A stretch of DNA of 35,339 nt, from positions 1 to 35,339 of the forward strand of contig JAKMCZ010000201.1 in assembly GCA_022428185.1 (NCBI GenBank). Direction: 5' to 3'. A model generated the notes under the pieces. It was not told the origin of the DNA. It did not search any database and saw only the letters and a list, made by a program, of their open reading frames with translations. Source of the DNA: Alphaproteobacteria bacterium. Lineage in GTDB: Bacteria > Pseudomonadota > Alphaproteobacteria > RS24. Below, piece by piece: positions 7,110 to 14,287 of this stretch; position 1 is the stretch's first letter, and each line of letters begins with the position of its first letter. The position numbers and the translations under genes were made by a program.

Positions 7110-7892
7110 ATGTTGAAAATCCGTATCATTCCGTGCCTCGATGTTCATGATGGTCGTGTCGTCAAAGGGGTAAATTTCATCGACCTTGTTGATGCAGGCG
7201 ACCCTGTGGAAGCGGCGCGCGCCTATGATGCGGCAGGTGCCGACGAATTGTGCTTTCTTGATATTTCGGCCAGTCATGAGGGGCGCGATACGCTTATTGA
7301 TGTGGTGCGCCGCACGGCCGAGCAATGTTTCATGCCGTTAACCGTGGGCGGTGGGGTGCGCGAAACCGCCGATGTCCGAAACCTGCTTTTGGCCGGTGCC
7401 GATAAAGTGTCTTTCAATACGGCAGCGGTGCAAAACCCCGATATCATAAATGCGGCGTCTGAAAAATTTGGCACTCAATGTATTGTTGTGGCGCTCGACG
7501 CCAAGCAGGTCGATGACGATAAGGGGACACCGCACTGGGAAATTTTTACGCATGGCGGGCGCGAAGCAACCGGCATTGAAGCTGTCGGTTTTGCCCAAGA
7601 TATGGTAGCGCGCGGCGCCGGCGAGATATTGCTGACCTCAATGGATCGCGACGGCACCAAATCAGGGTTCGATTTGGCGCTGACACGCGCTATTGCCGAT
7701 GCTGTGTCGGTGCCGGTCATCGCCTCGGGCGGGGTCGGCACGCTTGCCCATTTGGTTGAGGGGGTGCGCGACGGTCACGCCAGCGCGGTCTTGGCGGCGT
7801 CGATTTTTCATTTCGGCAGTTTTACCATTGGCGAGGCGCGCGCCGCATTGGCCGCCGCAGGCCTGCCGGTGCGCCCACCAGCCAAAGCCTGA
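7110..7892 (+). CDS. hisF: Imidazole glycerol phosphate synthase, cyclase subunit
   Basis: HisF uses ammonia from HisH to turn PRFAR into imidazole-glycerol phosphate and AICAR. The 260-residue TIM barrel carries the two catalytic aspartates at the family positions, D11 (IIPCLDVHDGRVVKG) and D130 (CIVVALDAK). Phosphate-binding loops are TVGGGVR at about 78-84 and IASGGVG near 209-215. The ribosome site is weak (CAGAG before the ATG). A gap of 133 bases follows before hisE, unlike the tight joints between the preceding genes. Confidence 0.98.
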   Translation: MLKIRIIPCLDVHDGRVVKGVNFIDLVDAGDPVEAARAYDAAGADELCFLDISASHEGRDTLIDVVRRTAEQCFMPLTVGGGVRETADVRNLLLAGADKVSFNTAAVQNPDIINAASEKFGTQCIVVALDAKQVDDDKGTPHWEIFTHGGREATGIEAVGFAQDMVARGAGEILLTSMDRDGTKSGFDLALTRAIADAVSVPVIASGGVGTLAHLVEGVRDGHASAVLAASIFHFGSFTIGEARAALAAAGLPVRPPAKA

Positions 7893-8025
7893 ATAGTGAC
7901 CCAGATGGTGAGATAGGTGGCAAAAACCGCAGCGACAATTATTTGAATTTAGGCACAAAAACGACTAGTCAGACAAAATCAGATAAGGTCATATGAGGCA
8001 CGGCGGCAACGCTGGAGGAAAGCGA

Positions 8026-8346
8026 ATGGACGAGCTGAGCTATTTGAACGAATTATTCGCCGAGATTGAGGCGCGCCGTGTCGCGGCACCCGATACCAGC
8101 TATTCAGCCCAATTGCTGGCTGATTTGCCGCGCGCTGCCAATAAGCTTGGCGAGGAGGCGGTCGAGACCGTGACGGCGGCGCTGACCGGCGATGATGATG
8201 CGGTTTTGGCGGAGAGTGCTGACTTGATTTATCATTGGTTAGTGGTGCTGGCGGCGCGCGGCCTGACCCCCAAACAGGTTGTCGATATTTTGCAGACACG
8301 CGCCGGTGTGTCCGGTCTGGCTGAAAAAGCAGCGCGCGGGAAATAA
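8026..8346 (+). CDS. hisE: Phosphoribosyl-ATP pyrophosphatase
   Basis: HisE hydrolyses phosphoribosyl-ATP to phosphoribosyl-AMP, step two of histidine synthesis. It is an all-alpha MazG-like protein; the metal-site helices read NKLGEEAVETVTAA (about residues 39-52) and ESADLIYHWLVVL. I choose the ATG at 8026 because GGAGGA at 8013-8018 is well placed, giving 106 residues; an ATG at 7993 is possible but lacks such a site. HisE is separate from HisI here, and hisI is not in the window. coaA follows after 4 bases, a linkage common in Alphaproteobacteria. Confidence 0.95.
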   Translation: MDELSYLNELFAEIEARRVAAPDTSYSAQLLADLPRAANKLGEEAVETVTAALTGDDDAVLAESADLIYHWLVVLAARGLTPKQVVDILQTRAGVSGLAEKAARGK

Positions 8347-8350
8347 GCCA

Positions 8351-9292
8351 ATGTTGGAAAGTGAGTTTTCGCCCTATCGCGCTTTTAGCGCCGAGGAATG
8401 GGGCAAATTGCGCGAAGGCGCACAAATGACCCTGACCGAGGCGGAGCTCGAAAAATTACGCGGACTCGGTGAGACCATTTCGCTGGCTGAGGCGGAAGAA
8501 ATTTATCTGCCGCTGTCGCGCCTATTGAGCCTTTATGTCGAGGCAACTCAAACACTTTATGGCGCGACCAACGCGTTTTTGGGCAATGAGACCAAAGTGC
8601 CGTTTATCATCGGCGTGGCCGGTTCGGTGGCAGTCGGTAAATCGACCACCTCGCGTATTTTGCGCGAAATGTTGGCGCGCTGGCCGTCGCACCCTAAAGT
8701 CGAACTGATAACGACGGACGGGTTTTTGTTTCCCAATCAAGTGCTTGAAGAGCGTGGCTTGATGGAACGCAAAGGGTTTCCTGAAAGCTTTGACTTGAAG
8801 CGGCTACGCGGGTTTTTGGCGGGCGTAAAATCAGGTCGCGCGACGACCGAAGCACCGGTCTATAGCCATATTGCTTATGATATTTTGGCCGAGGAAAAAA
8901 TTCGCATCAGCCGTCCCGATATTCTCATCGTCGAGGGGCTGAATGTTTTGCAGCCGGCGATTTTGGCTAAAGAAGGCACGGAAATTCCATTCGTGTCAGA
9001 TTATTTTGATTTCTCAATCTATATTGATGCCGACCCTGAAACCGTGCAGCGCTGGTATGTCGAGCGATTTATGGGGCTGCGCAAAACCGCTTTTCGCGAG
9101 CCGGGGGCGTATTTTGAGCGTTATGCCGAATTGGACGATGCGGCGGCGCGCGACACGGCGATTGATATTTGGACGCGCATCAATCTGAAAAACCTGACTG
9201 AGAATATTTTGCCGACCCGCGCGCGAGCCGATTTGATTTTGCAAAAAAGCGGCGATCATCACATCGACCGCGTCTGGCTCAGAAAAATCTAA
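8351..9292 (+). CDS. coaA: Pantothenate kinase, type I
   Basis: CoaA phosphorylates pantothenate, the committed and usually feedback-inhibited step of CoA synthesis. The P-loop GSVAVGKST is at residues 91-99, within FIIGVAGSVAVGKST, followed by ITTDGFLFPNQ, MERKGFPESFD, APVYSHIAYD and DILIVEGLNVLQ, all typical of type I kinases. The ATG at 8351 gives 313 residues, matching the family; the open frame from 8279 lies inside hisE and is rejected. The gene ends one base from the convergent kinase gene at 9294. Confidence 0.97.
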   Translation: MLESEFSPYRAFSAEEWGKLREGAQMTLTEAELEKLRGLGETISLAEAEEIYLPLSRLLSLYVEATQTLYGATNAFLGNETKVPFIIGVAGSVAVGKSTTSRILREMLARWPSHPKVELITTDGFLFPNQVLEERGLMERKGFPESFDLKRLRGFLAGVKSGRATTEAPVYSHIAYDILAEEKIRISRPDILIVEGLNVLQPAILAKEGTEIPFVSDYFDFSIYIDADPETVQRWYVERFMGLRKTAFREPGAYFERYAELDDAAARDTAIDIWTRINLKNLTENILPTRARADLILQKSGDHHIDRVWLRKI

Positions 9293-9293
9293 A

Positions 9294-10280
9294 CTAGTCG
9301 AGCGGCGGGCGTGGCCCGATATGGCGAATGACCGCGCTGGCGGTTGCTACGCCCTTTTGTGCCGCCGCCGTGAGTGTTTGGCCGCGATGCCATTCAGCCA
9401 GAAAACCGGCGGCGAATTGGTCGCCTGCGCCGGTTAAATCGACGATTTCATCTTCTGTCAGCGTCTGCGCCGCAATATGGGTGTGCGCCCCTGCGTCAAA
9501 CACATAAACGCCGCCCGCGCCAAAGGTAATCGCTGCCGACACATTATGCGCCGCCAAGCCATCGGCAATCGCTTCGGGGTTTTGGGTGCCCAGCAAGGCC
9601 TCAATCTCGGCCTCATTAGCCAGCAACATATCAATATGGCTGTCCAGCAGTGCCGTGAATTCAGCGTGATGGCGTTCGACGCAAAGGCCATCGGCCAATG
9701 AAAAAGCCACCTTGCCGCCCTGCGCATGCACCTTATCGGCGGCGGCAATAAAGGCGGCGCGCGCATCAGGGCTATCCCATAAATAGCCCTCGCCGAACAA
9801 AAGGCCGGTATCGGCAATCAGCAGCGCATCAATATCGGCTTCGCATGTTGTGACCGAAGCGCCGAGCACGGTGTGCATGGTGCGCTCAGCGTCCGGCGTG
9901 ACCAGCACCAAACAATGGCCGGTCGGTAAATCAGCATGCGGCGCGCCGGTAAAACGCACATCGGCTTTATCAAACGCGGTGGCAAAAACCTGCCCCAGCG
10001 CGTCATCGCCAATTTTACCGATAAAGCCGGTCGCGGCGCCAAGCGCGGCCATGCCGGCAATCGAATTGGCAATCGAGCCGCCCGGGCGGCGTGCATTAAT
10101 ATCGAGCTTGGCTTGCATGGCCTGTGATTGCGCCGCATCGACCAGCGACATTGAGGCTTTGGGGCTACCCAATGCGTCCAATTCGGCATCGCTGACCGAA
10201 GCGAATAAATCGACCAAAGCGGCTCCCATGCCGGTAATCAGGCCATTGGCGGCAGGCGCGGCTGTTTTAGATGCTGTCAT
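9294..10280 (-). CDS. PfkB-family carbohydrate/nucleoside kinase (adenosine-kinase-like)
   Basis: This 328-residue protein is a ribokinase/PfkB-family kinase. It shows the first signature around GGSIANSIAGMAALG (near residue 70) with GFIGKIGDDALG, and the second signature DLTGAGDQFAAGFLAE near the C-terminus, whose GAGD contains the catalytic base and anion hole. Similar alphaproteobacterial proteins are usually named adenosine kinase or sugar kinase; the substrate cannot be read from sequence. The ATG at 10280 is preceded by GAAGGA; a TTG at 10295 would overlap the nth stop. nth lies just upstream on the same strand with 11 bases between, so the two are likely cotranscribed. Its stop (TAG) lies one base from coaA's end. 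Confidence 0.9.
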   Translation of the reverse strand: MTASKTAAPAANGLITGMGAALVDLFASVSDAELDALGSPKASMSLVDAAQSQAMQAKLDINARRPGGSIANSIAGMAALGAATGFIGKIGDDALGQVFATAFDKADVRFTGAPHADLPTGHCLVLVTPDAERTMHTVLGASVTTCEADIDALLIADTGLLFGEGYLWDSPDARAAFIAAADKVHAQGGKVAFSLADGLCVERHHAEFTALLDSHIDMLLANEAEIEALLGTQNPEAIADGLAAHNVSAAITFGAGGVYVFDAGAHTHIAAQTLTEDEIVDLTGAGDQFAAGFLAEWHRGQTLTAAAQKGVATASAVIRHIGPRPPLD

Positions 10281-10291
10281 ATCGAAATCCT

Positions 10292-10963
10292 TCAATCTTC
10301 ATATTTGGCTTTATCCTTAAAGCGACAAAATTCTCGCACCGGACAAATGCCACATCGCGGCTTGCGCGCCAAACAAATATAGCGTCCGTGCAGTATAAGC
10401 CAGTGATGGGCATGCATGCGGTAGGGGTCGGGCACTTTTTTATCGAGCTTTTTCTCGACCGCCAACACATCTTTGCCCGGCGCTAGGCCGCTGCGATTGG
10501 ATAGGCGGAAAACATGCGTATCGACGGCAAAGGTCGCGACACCAAACGCTTCATTCATCACCACATTAGCGGTTTTGCGACCGACACCGGGCAGTGCAAT
10601 CAGTGCCTCCATATTGTCAGGCACTTTGCCGCCATGCGTGTCGAGCAATTTTTGCGACAGTAAATAAACATTTTTGGCTTTATTGCGATACAGCCCGATG
10701 GTTTTAATCTCGCGCCGAATGGCAGCCTCGCCCAGCGCCATCATTTTTTTCGGGTTATCGGCTTTTTTGAACAAACCTTTAGTGGCGCGATTGACGCCGA
10801 TATCGGTGGCTTGAGCCGACAACACCACGGCGACCAAAAGGGTGAAATGATTTTTATAAGCCAGCTCAGTGCGCGGCGCCGGGTCGCTCTTGCTCAATTC
10901 TTGAAAGAAAGCGGCAATATCAGAGGCTGGCATTTGGCGGCTGCTTGGTGTGTTTAATGTCAT
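10292..10963 (-). CDS. nth: Endonuclease III (DNA glycosylase/AP lyase)
   Basis: Nth removes oxidised pyrimidines and cleaves the abasic strand in base excision repair. With the ATG at 10963 the product has 223 residues; an internal ATG at 10933 (213 residues) is also plausible, since neither has a strong ribosome site. The helix-hairpin-helix LPGVGRKTANVV holds the catalytic lysine K130, and the catalytic aspartate is D148 in AVDTHVFR. The 4Fe-4S loop is C197-x6-C204-x2-C207-x5-C213. The open frame extends to 11056 but would run into the divergent promoter region. The neighbour DUF2244 gene on the opposite strand is frequently linked to nth in this class. Confidence 0.96.
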   Translation of the reverse strand: MTLNTPSSRQMPASDIAAFFQELSKSDPAPRTELAYKNHFTLLVAVVLSAQATDIGVNRATKGLFKKADNPKKMMALGEAAIRREIKTIGLYRNKAKNVYLLSQKLLDTHGGKVPDNMEALIALPGVGRKTANVVMNEAFGVATFAVDTHVFRLSNRSGLAPGKDVLAVEKKLDKKVPDPYRMHAHHWLILHGRYICLARKPRCGICPVREFCRFKDKAKYED

Positions 10964-11001
10964 GCTGCTTTCATAGCCAATCGGCGCGCTGACGACAATC
11001 G

Positions 11002-11032
11002 TTGACCTTATGTTTGACGATGATGGTAGAAT
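11002..11032 (+). promoter_or_regulatory. Weak candidate promoter for the DUF2244 gene
   Basis: TTGACC at 11002-11007 and TAGAAT at 11027-11032 are good hexamers, but their spacing is 19 bases, longer than the usual 16-18. They lie in the divergent nth/DUF2244 gap (10964-11110) and point at the gene at 11111. I see no other candidate of this quality in the gap. Confidence 0.28.
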
Positions 11033-11110
11033 AGAGGGTGTGCCCCCCCGCGACAATCTTTCCCGCTTTGCGCCCTATGCCTTGTGCGGGCGCTGCGTTA
11101 AAACGCACAT

Positions 11111-11623
11111 ATGCAAAAAATAACTCTTCTGCCGGATAATTTCGATCTTGTGCTGCGGCCCAATATGTCGCTGTCGCGGCGTGGTTTTTTCTGGCTGATG
11201 GGCTTTGTGATTGGCGTGTCGCTCATTGTCGGCGGCTATTTCTGGTCACTGGGTGCGTGGCCGGTTTTCGGCTTTTTCGGGCTGGAAGTGATTTTGCTCT
11301 ATGGCGCTTTCCGCCTCAATTATCGCGCCGGTAAGCGCTATGAAACGCTGAGCATGGCTGACCGCAAACTTATTTTTGCCCAAGTCAGCGCGCTGGGTGC
11401 TGCGCGGCAATGGGAGTTTGACCCCTATTGGGTGCGCATCAAGCTGGAGCGATTTGGCAAAGATGGCGAAGATGTCGGCGCGCTGATTTTGACCAGCCAC
11501 GGCAAATATGTCTCGGTTGGGGCTTTTTTGGCTCCTGAGGAGCGCGAAACATTGGCTGCCAGTCTGCAGGCGACGCTAACCGGCTGGCGCAATGACTTGC
11601 TGCCCAATCCGGCCTCGGCTTAG
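11111..11623 (+). CDS. DUF2244-family integral membrane protein
   Basis: The 170-residue product resembles the DUF2244 family of uncharacterised alphaproteobacterial membrane proteins: FDLVLRPNMSLSRRGFFWLM at the N-terminus, two membrane helices (about residues 26-46 and 50-69), then a soluble C-terminal half with FDPYWVRIKLER and a conserved region around GKYVSVGAFLAPEER. The N-terminal half would sit in the inner membrane. No enzymatic role is known to me. It is divergent from nth, a recurrent linkage. Its TAG stop is four bases from the convergent gpmA stop, with no visible hairpin between. Confidence 0.85.
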   Translation: MQKITLLPDNFDLVLRPNMSLSRRGFFWLMGFVIGVSLIVGGYFWSLGAWPVFGFFGLEVILLYGAFRLNYRAGKRYETLSMADRKLIFAQVSALGAARQWEFDPYWVRIKLERFGKDGEDVGALILTSHGKYVSVGAFLAPEERETLAASLQATLTGWRNDLLPNPASA

Positions 11624-11627
11624 TTTT

Positions 11628-12245
11628 TTATCGCGCTAAAATATCTTTTGAGGTTATCGCGGCTTGCGCGTCCATTTGATAGACATAAGGCACGCCGGTA
11701 TCGATATTGACGTCCAATATTGCCTCGGCGCTTAGCCCCTCAAGGCGCATGAGCAGGGCGCGCAAGCTATTGCCATGCGCGGCGATGAGAATGTTTTGCC
11801 CGGCCTTGATAAGCGGCACAATGGTCGCTTCGTAATAAGGCAAAACGCGCTCAGCCGTATCCTTCAGGCTTTCGCCTCCGGGTGGTGGCGTGTCAAAAGA
11901 GCGCCGCCAAATATGCACTTGCTCATCGCCCCATTTCTCGCGCGCATCATCTTTATTGAGACCGGCTAAATCACCATAATCGCGCTCATTAAGGGCCTCG
12001 TGCTTTGTCGTCGGCAAATCTGTTTGTCCCTGCCGGCTCAATAAAAGCGTCAGGGTTTTTTGCGCGCGTTGTAAATTGGAGGTAAAGGCGCAGTCAAATT
12101 CCAGCCCGGCGGCTTTTAACGCTATGCCGGCGGCGCGCGCCTCACCAATCCCTTGTTCGGTCAAATCCGGGTCACGCCAGCCGGTGAACAGGTTTTTCTC
12201 ATTCCACACGCTTTGCCCGTGACGTACCAATACCAAATGGCTCAT
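11628..12245 (-). CDS. gpmA: 2,3-bisphosphoglycerate-dependent phosphoglycerate mutase
   Basis: GpmA interconverts 3- and 2-phosphoglycerate in glycolysis and gluconeogenesis. The 205-residue product has the phosphohistidine motif LVRHGQSVWN with H9, then NLFTGWRDPDLTEQG, the arginine of TSNLQRAQ (R60), ALNERDYGDLAG with E87, and the second histidine H157 in AAHGNS. The length is that of the short alphaproteobacterial dPGM form. The ATG at 12245 has AAGGA upstream; a TTG one codon earlier is ignored. It is the last gene of a minus-strand run dnaK-dnaJ-dapB-gpmA and is separated from dapB by 39 bases. Confidence 0.95.
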   Translation of the reverse strand: MSHLVLVRHGQSVWNEKNLFTGWRDPDLTEQGIGEARAAGIALKAAGLEFDCAFTSNLQRAQKTLTLLLSRQGQTDLPTTKHEALNERDYGDLAGLNKDDAREKWGDEQVHIWRRSFDTPPPGGESLKDTAERVLPYYEATIVPLIKAGQNILIAAHGNSLRALLMRLEGLSAEAILDVNIDTGVPYVYQMDAQAAITSKDILAR

Positions 12246-12284
12246 CAATTCGTCCTTTCGCCGATCCTGCTTAAATGTGAGGGG

Positions 12285-13082
12285 CTAAAGGCCCAACACG
12301 TCCTGCATGGTGTAAAGCCCTTCGGGTTGATCCTTGGCCCAAAGAGCGGCTGTTAGTGCGCCGCGCGCAAAAATATCGCGGTCTTCGGCGCGATGGGAGA
12401 GGCGGATTTGCTCGTTCTGCCCCGCCAAAATAACCTCATGATCGCCAACCACTGAGCCACCGCGCAAAGCAGCAAAGCCGATAGCGCCCTTTGCGCGCGG
12501 GTCTGAAATGCCGTCGCGCCCGCTTTCGCGCAGTGCGTCAAGCGTTGCGCCGCGCCCATTGGCGGCGGCATCACCCAATAATAAAGCCGTGCCTGATGGC
12601 GCATCGACTTTATGGCGATGGTGCATGTCGAGAATTTCAATATCCCAATCGGGGCCCAATTGCGCCGCCGCTTGTTTAACCAAACCGGCCAGAACATTGA
12701 CGCCGAGGCTCATATTGCCCGATTTGACAATTCGCGCATGGCGCGCCGCAGCCGCGATTGCTTGGTCTTGCGTGCTGTCAAAGCCGGTGCTGCCGATAAT
12801 GTGGACAATGCGCGCTTGGGCAGCCAATGCGGCCAGTTCGCTGCTGGCGGCAGGCGTGGTGAAATCAATGACCCCATCGGCATCGGCCAAAAGCGCCAAC
12901 GCGTCATCGCTGACGCTCAGCCCAAGCTTTTCGCCACCGGCCAATAAGCCCAAATCAGTGCCCAGCGCGTCGCTATTGGCGGCTTCCAGTCCGCCAACCA
13001 GCTCCAGCGCGTCATGCGCAGCGATTAATTTTATCAGCACCCGGCCCATGCGACCGGCGCAGCCATTTACAATCAGTTTCAT
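12285..13082 (-). CDS. dapB: 4-hydroxy-tetrahydrodipicolinate reductase
   Basis: DapB reduces 4-hydroxy-tetrahydrodipicolinate to tetrahydrodipicolinate with NAD(P)H, supplying diaminopimelate for lysine and peptidoglycan. The 265-residue product has the nucleotide-binding loop GCAGRMG at residues 7-13, DFTTPAAS at 73-80, SGNMSLGVN at 121-129, and the catalytic HHRHKVDAPSGTA at 154-166 with H154/H155 and K158. The ribosome site is weak, which fits translation inside an operon. It lies 45 bases after dnaJ; dnaJ-dapB linkage is known in Alphaproteobacteria. Stop is TAG. Confidence 0.97.
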   Translation of the reverse strand: MKLIVNGCAGRMGRVLIKLIAAHDALELVGGLEAANSDALGTDLGLLAGGEKLGLSVSDDALALLADADGVIDFTTPAASSELAALAAQARIVHIIGSTGFDSTQDQAIAAAARHARIVKSGNMSLGVNVLAGLVKQAAAQLGPDWDIEILDMHHRHKVDAPSGTALLLGDAAANGRGATLDALRESGRDGISDPRAKGAIGFAALRGGSVVGDHEVILAGQNEQIRLSHRAEDRDIFARGALTAALWAKDQPEGLYTMQDVLGL

Positions 13083-13127
13083 GGATTTGATATAGCAGGG
13101 TTCGCCGCTGGGCTCTATTGCTTTGCG

Positions 13128-14255
13128 TCAGCTTTTTTCAGCGCGGTCGGTGAAGGCTGCTAAATCAGGATAATTGGCGTCATCGAGACTGTCAGCGAAA
13201 GCCTCAAAACGCTTTTTCTGCTCGCGCGACAAGCCGGTCGGAATTTCAACCTCGATTTGCACATATAGGTCGCCATAATTGCGCGCCCGCAAAACCGGCA
13301 TGCCCTTGCCGCGCAAACGGAATTGTTGGCCTGAATGGGCTCCGGCGGGAATCGATAGCTTGACGGCCTTATTGCCCATAAGCGGCACATTTACCGTGCC
13401 GCCGCGCACCGCAATATCAAATGCGACCGGCATGGCGCAAAATAAATCAGCCCCCTCGCGTCGCAAAATGCCATGCGGGGCAATATTGACGAATACATAG
13501 AGATCGCCATAGGCAGCCCCATTGGGGCCGGCATTGCCTTCCCCCGATAGGCGAATACGCGTGCCGTCCTCGACACCGGCGGGAATGGCGACCGATAGAT
13601 TGCGGCTTTCGCGGGTCTGGCCGCCGCCGCGACAATCGCCGCATGGGTCACCAATAACTTGTCCGCGCCCCTGACATTGATGGCAAGGTCGCTCAATGGT
13701 GAAAAACCCTTGCTGCGCCCGCACTTTGCCATGCCCCTGGCAAGTGCCGCATGTGGTCGGTTGGCTGCCCGGTTTTGCGCCTGAGCCCCTACATGTGCCG
13801 CAGGCTGCGGCGCGGGTCAGATTAACTTGCCGCTCGGTGCCGTCATAGGCTTCTTGCAGACTGATATCGACTTGCGTGCGCAAATCATCGCCGCGTTGTG
13901 GTTGGCGGCGACCTTGCCCCGGCCCACCGCCGCGCCCGCCGAAGAACTCTTCAAATATATCGCCAATATCGCCAAAACCGGAGAAGCCGCCCTGCCCGCC
14001 AAAACCGCCTTGTCCACCCGCGCCGCCTTGTTCAAAAGCGGCGTGACCGAACTGGTCATAGGCGGCGCGCGACTGGTCATCTTTGAGCACATCATAGGCC
14101 TCTGAAACGTCCTTGAACTTTTGTTCGGACGCTGCATCGCCGGGATTGACATCGGGATGATATTGTTTGGCAAGCTTGCGATAGGCCGATTTCAGCTCGG
14201 CCGTGCTGGCCGAGCGGTCAACGCCTAGCTGGTCGTAATAATCGGCTTTGGCCAT
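13128..14255 (-). CDS. dnaJ: Co-chaperone DnaJ (Hsp40)
   Basis: DnaJ delivers unfolded substrates to DnaK and stimulates its ATPase. The 375-residue class I protein has a J domain (about residues 1-72, HPD at 33-35), a Gly/Phe-rich region (about 77-112), the zinc region with four CxxC modules (C152/C155, C169/C172, C191/C194, C205/C208), then the C-terminal substrate-binding domains. In the J domain the usual YYEVLGV reads YYDQLGV. The ATG at 14255 is preceded by GGAGGAGG. dnaK lies 32 bases upstream on the same strand, so they form one operon. Confidence 0.97.
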   Translation of the reverse strand: MAKADYYDQLGVDRSASTAELKSAYRKLAKQYHPDVNPGDAASEQKFKDVSEAYDVLKDDQSRAAYDQFGHAAFEQGGAGGQGGFGGQGGFSGFGDIGDIFEEFFGGRGGGPGQGRRQPQRGDDLRTQVDISLQEAYDGTERQVNLTRAAACGTCRGSGAKPGSQPTTCGTCQGHGKVRAQQGFFTIERPCHQCQGRGQVIGDPCGDCRGGGQTRESRNLSVAIPAGVEDGTRIRLSGEGNAGPNGAAYGDLYVFVNIAPHGILRREGADLFCAMPVAFDIAVRGGTVNVPLMGNKAVKLSIPAGAHSGQQFRLRGKGMPVLRARNYGDLYVQIEVEIPTGLSREQKKRFEAFADSLDDANYPDLAAFTDRAEKS

Positions 14256-14287
14256 GCCGCCTCCTCCGGGCTATTCACGCGTGCCCG

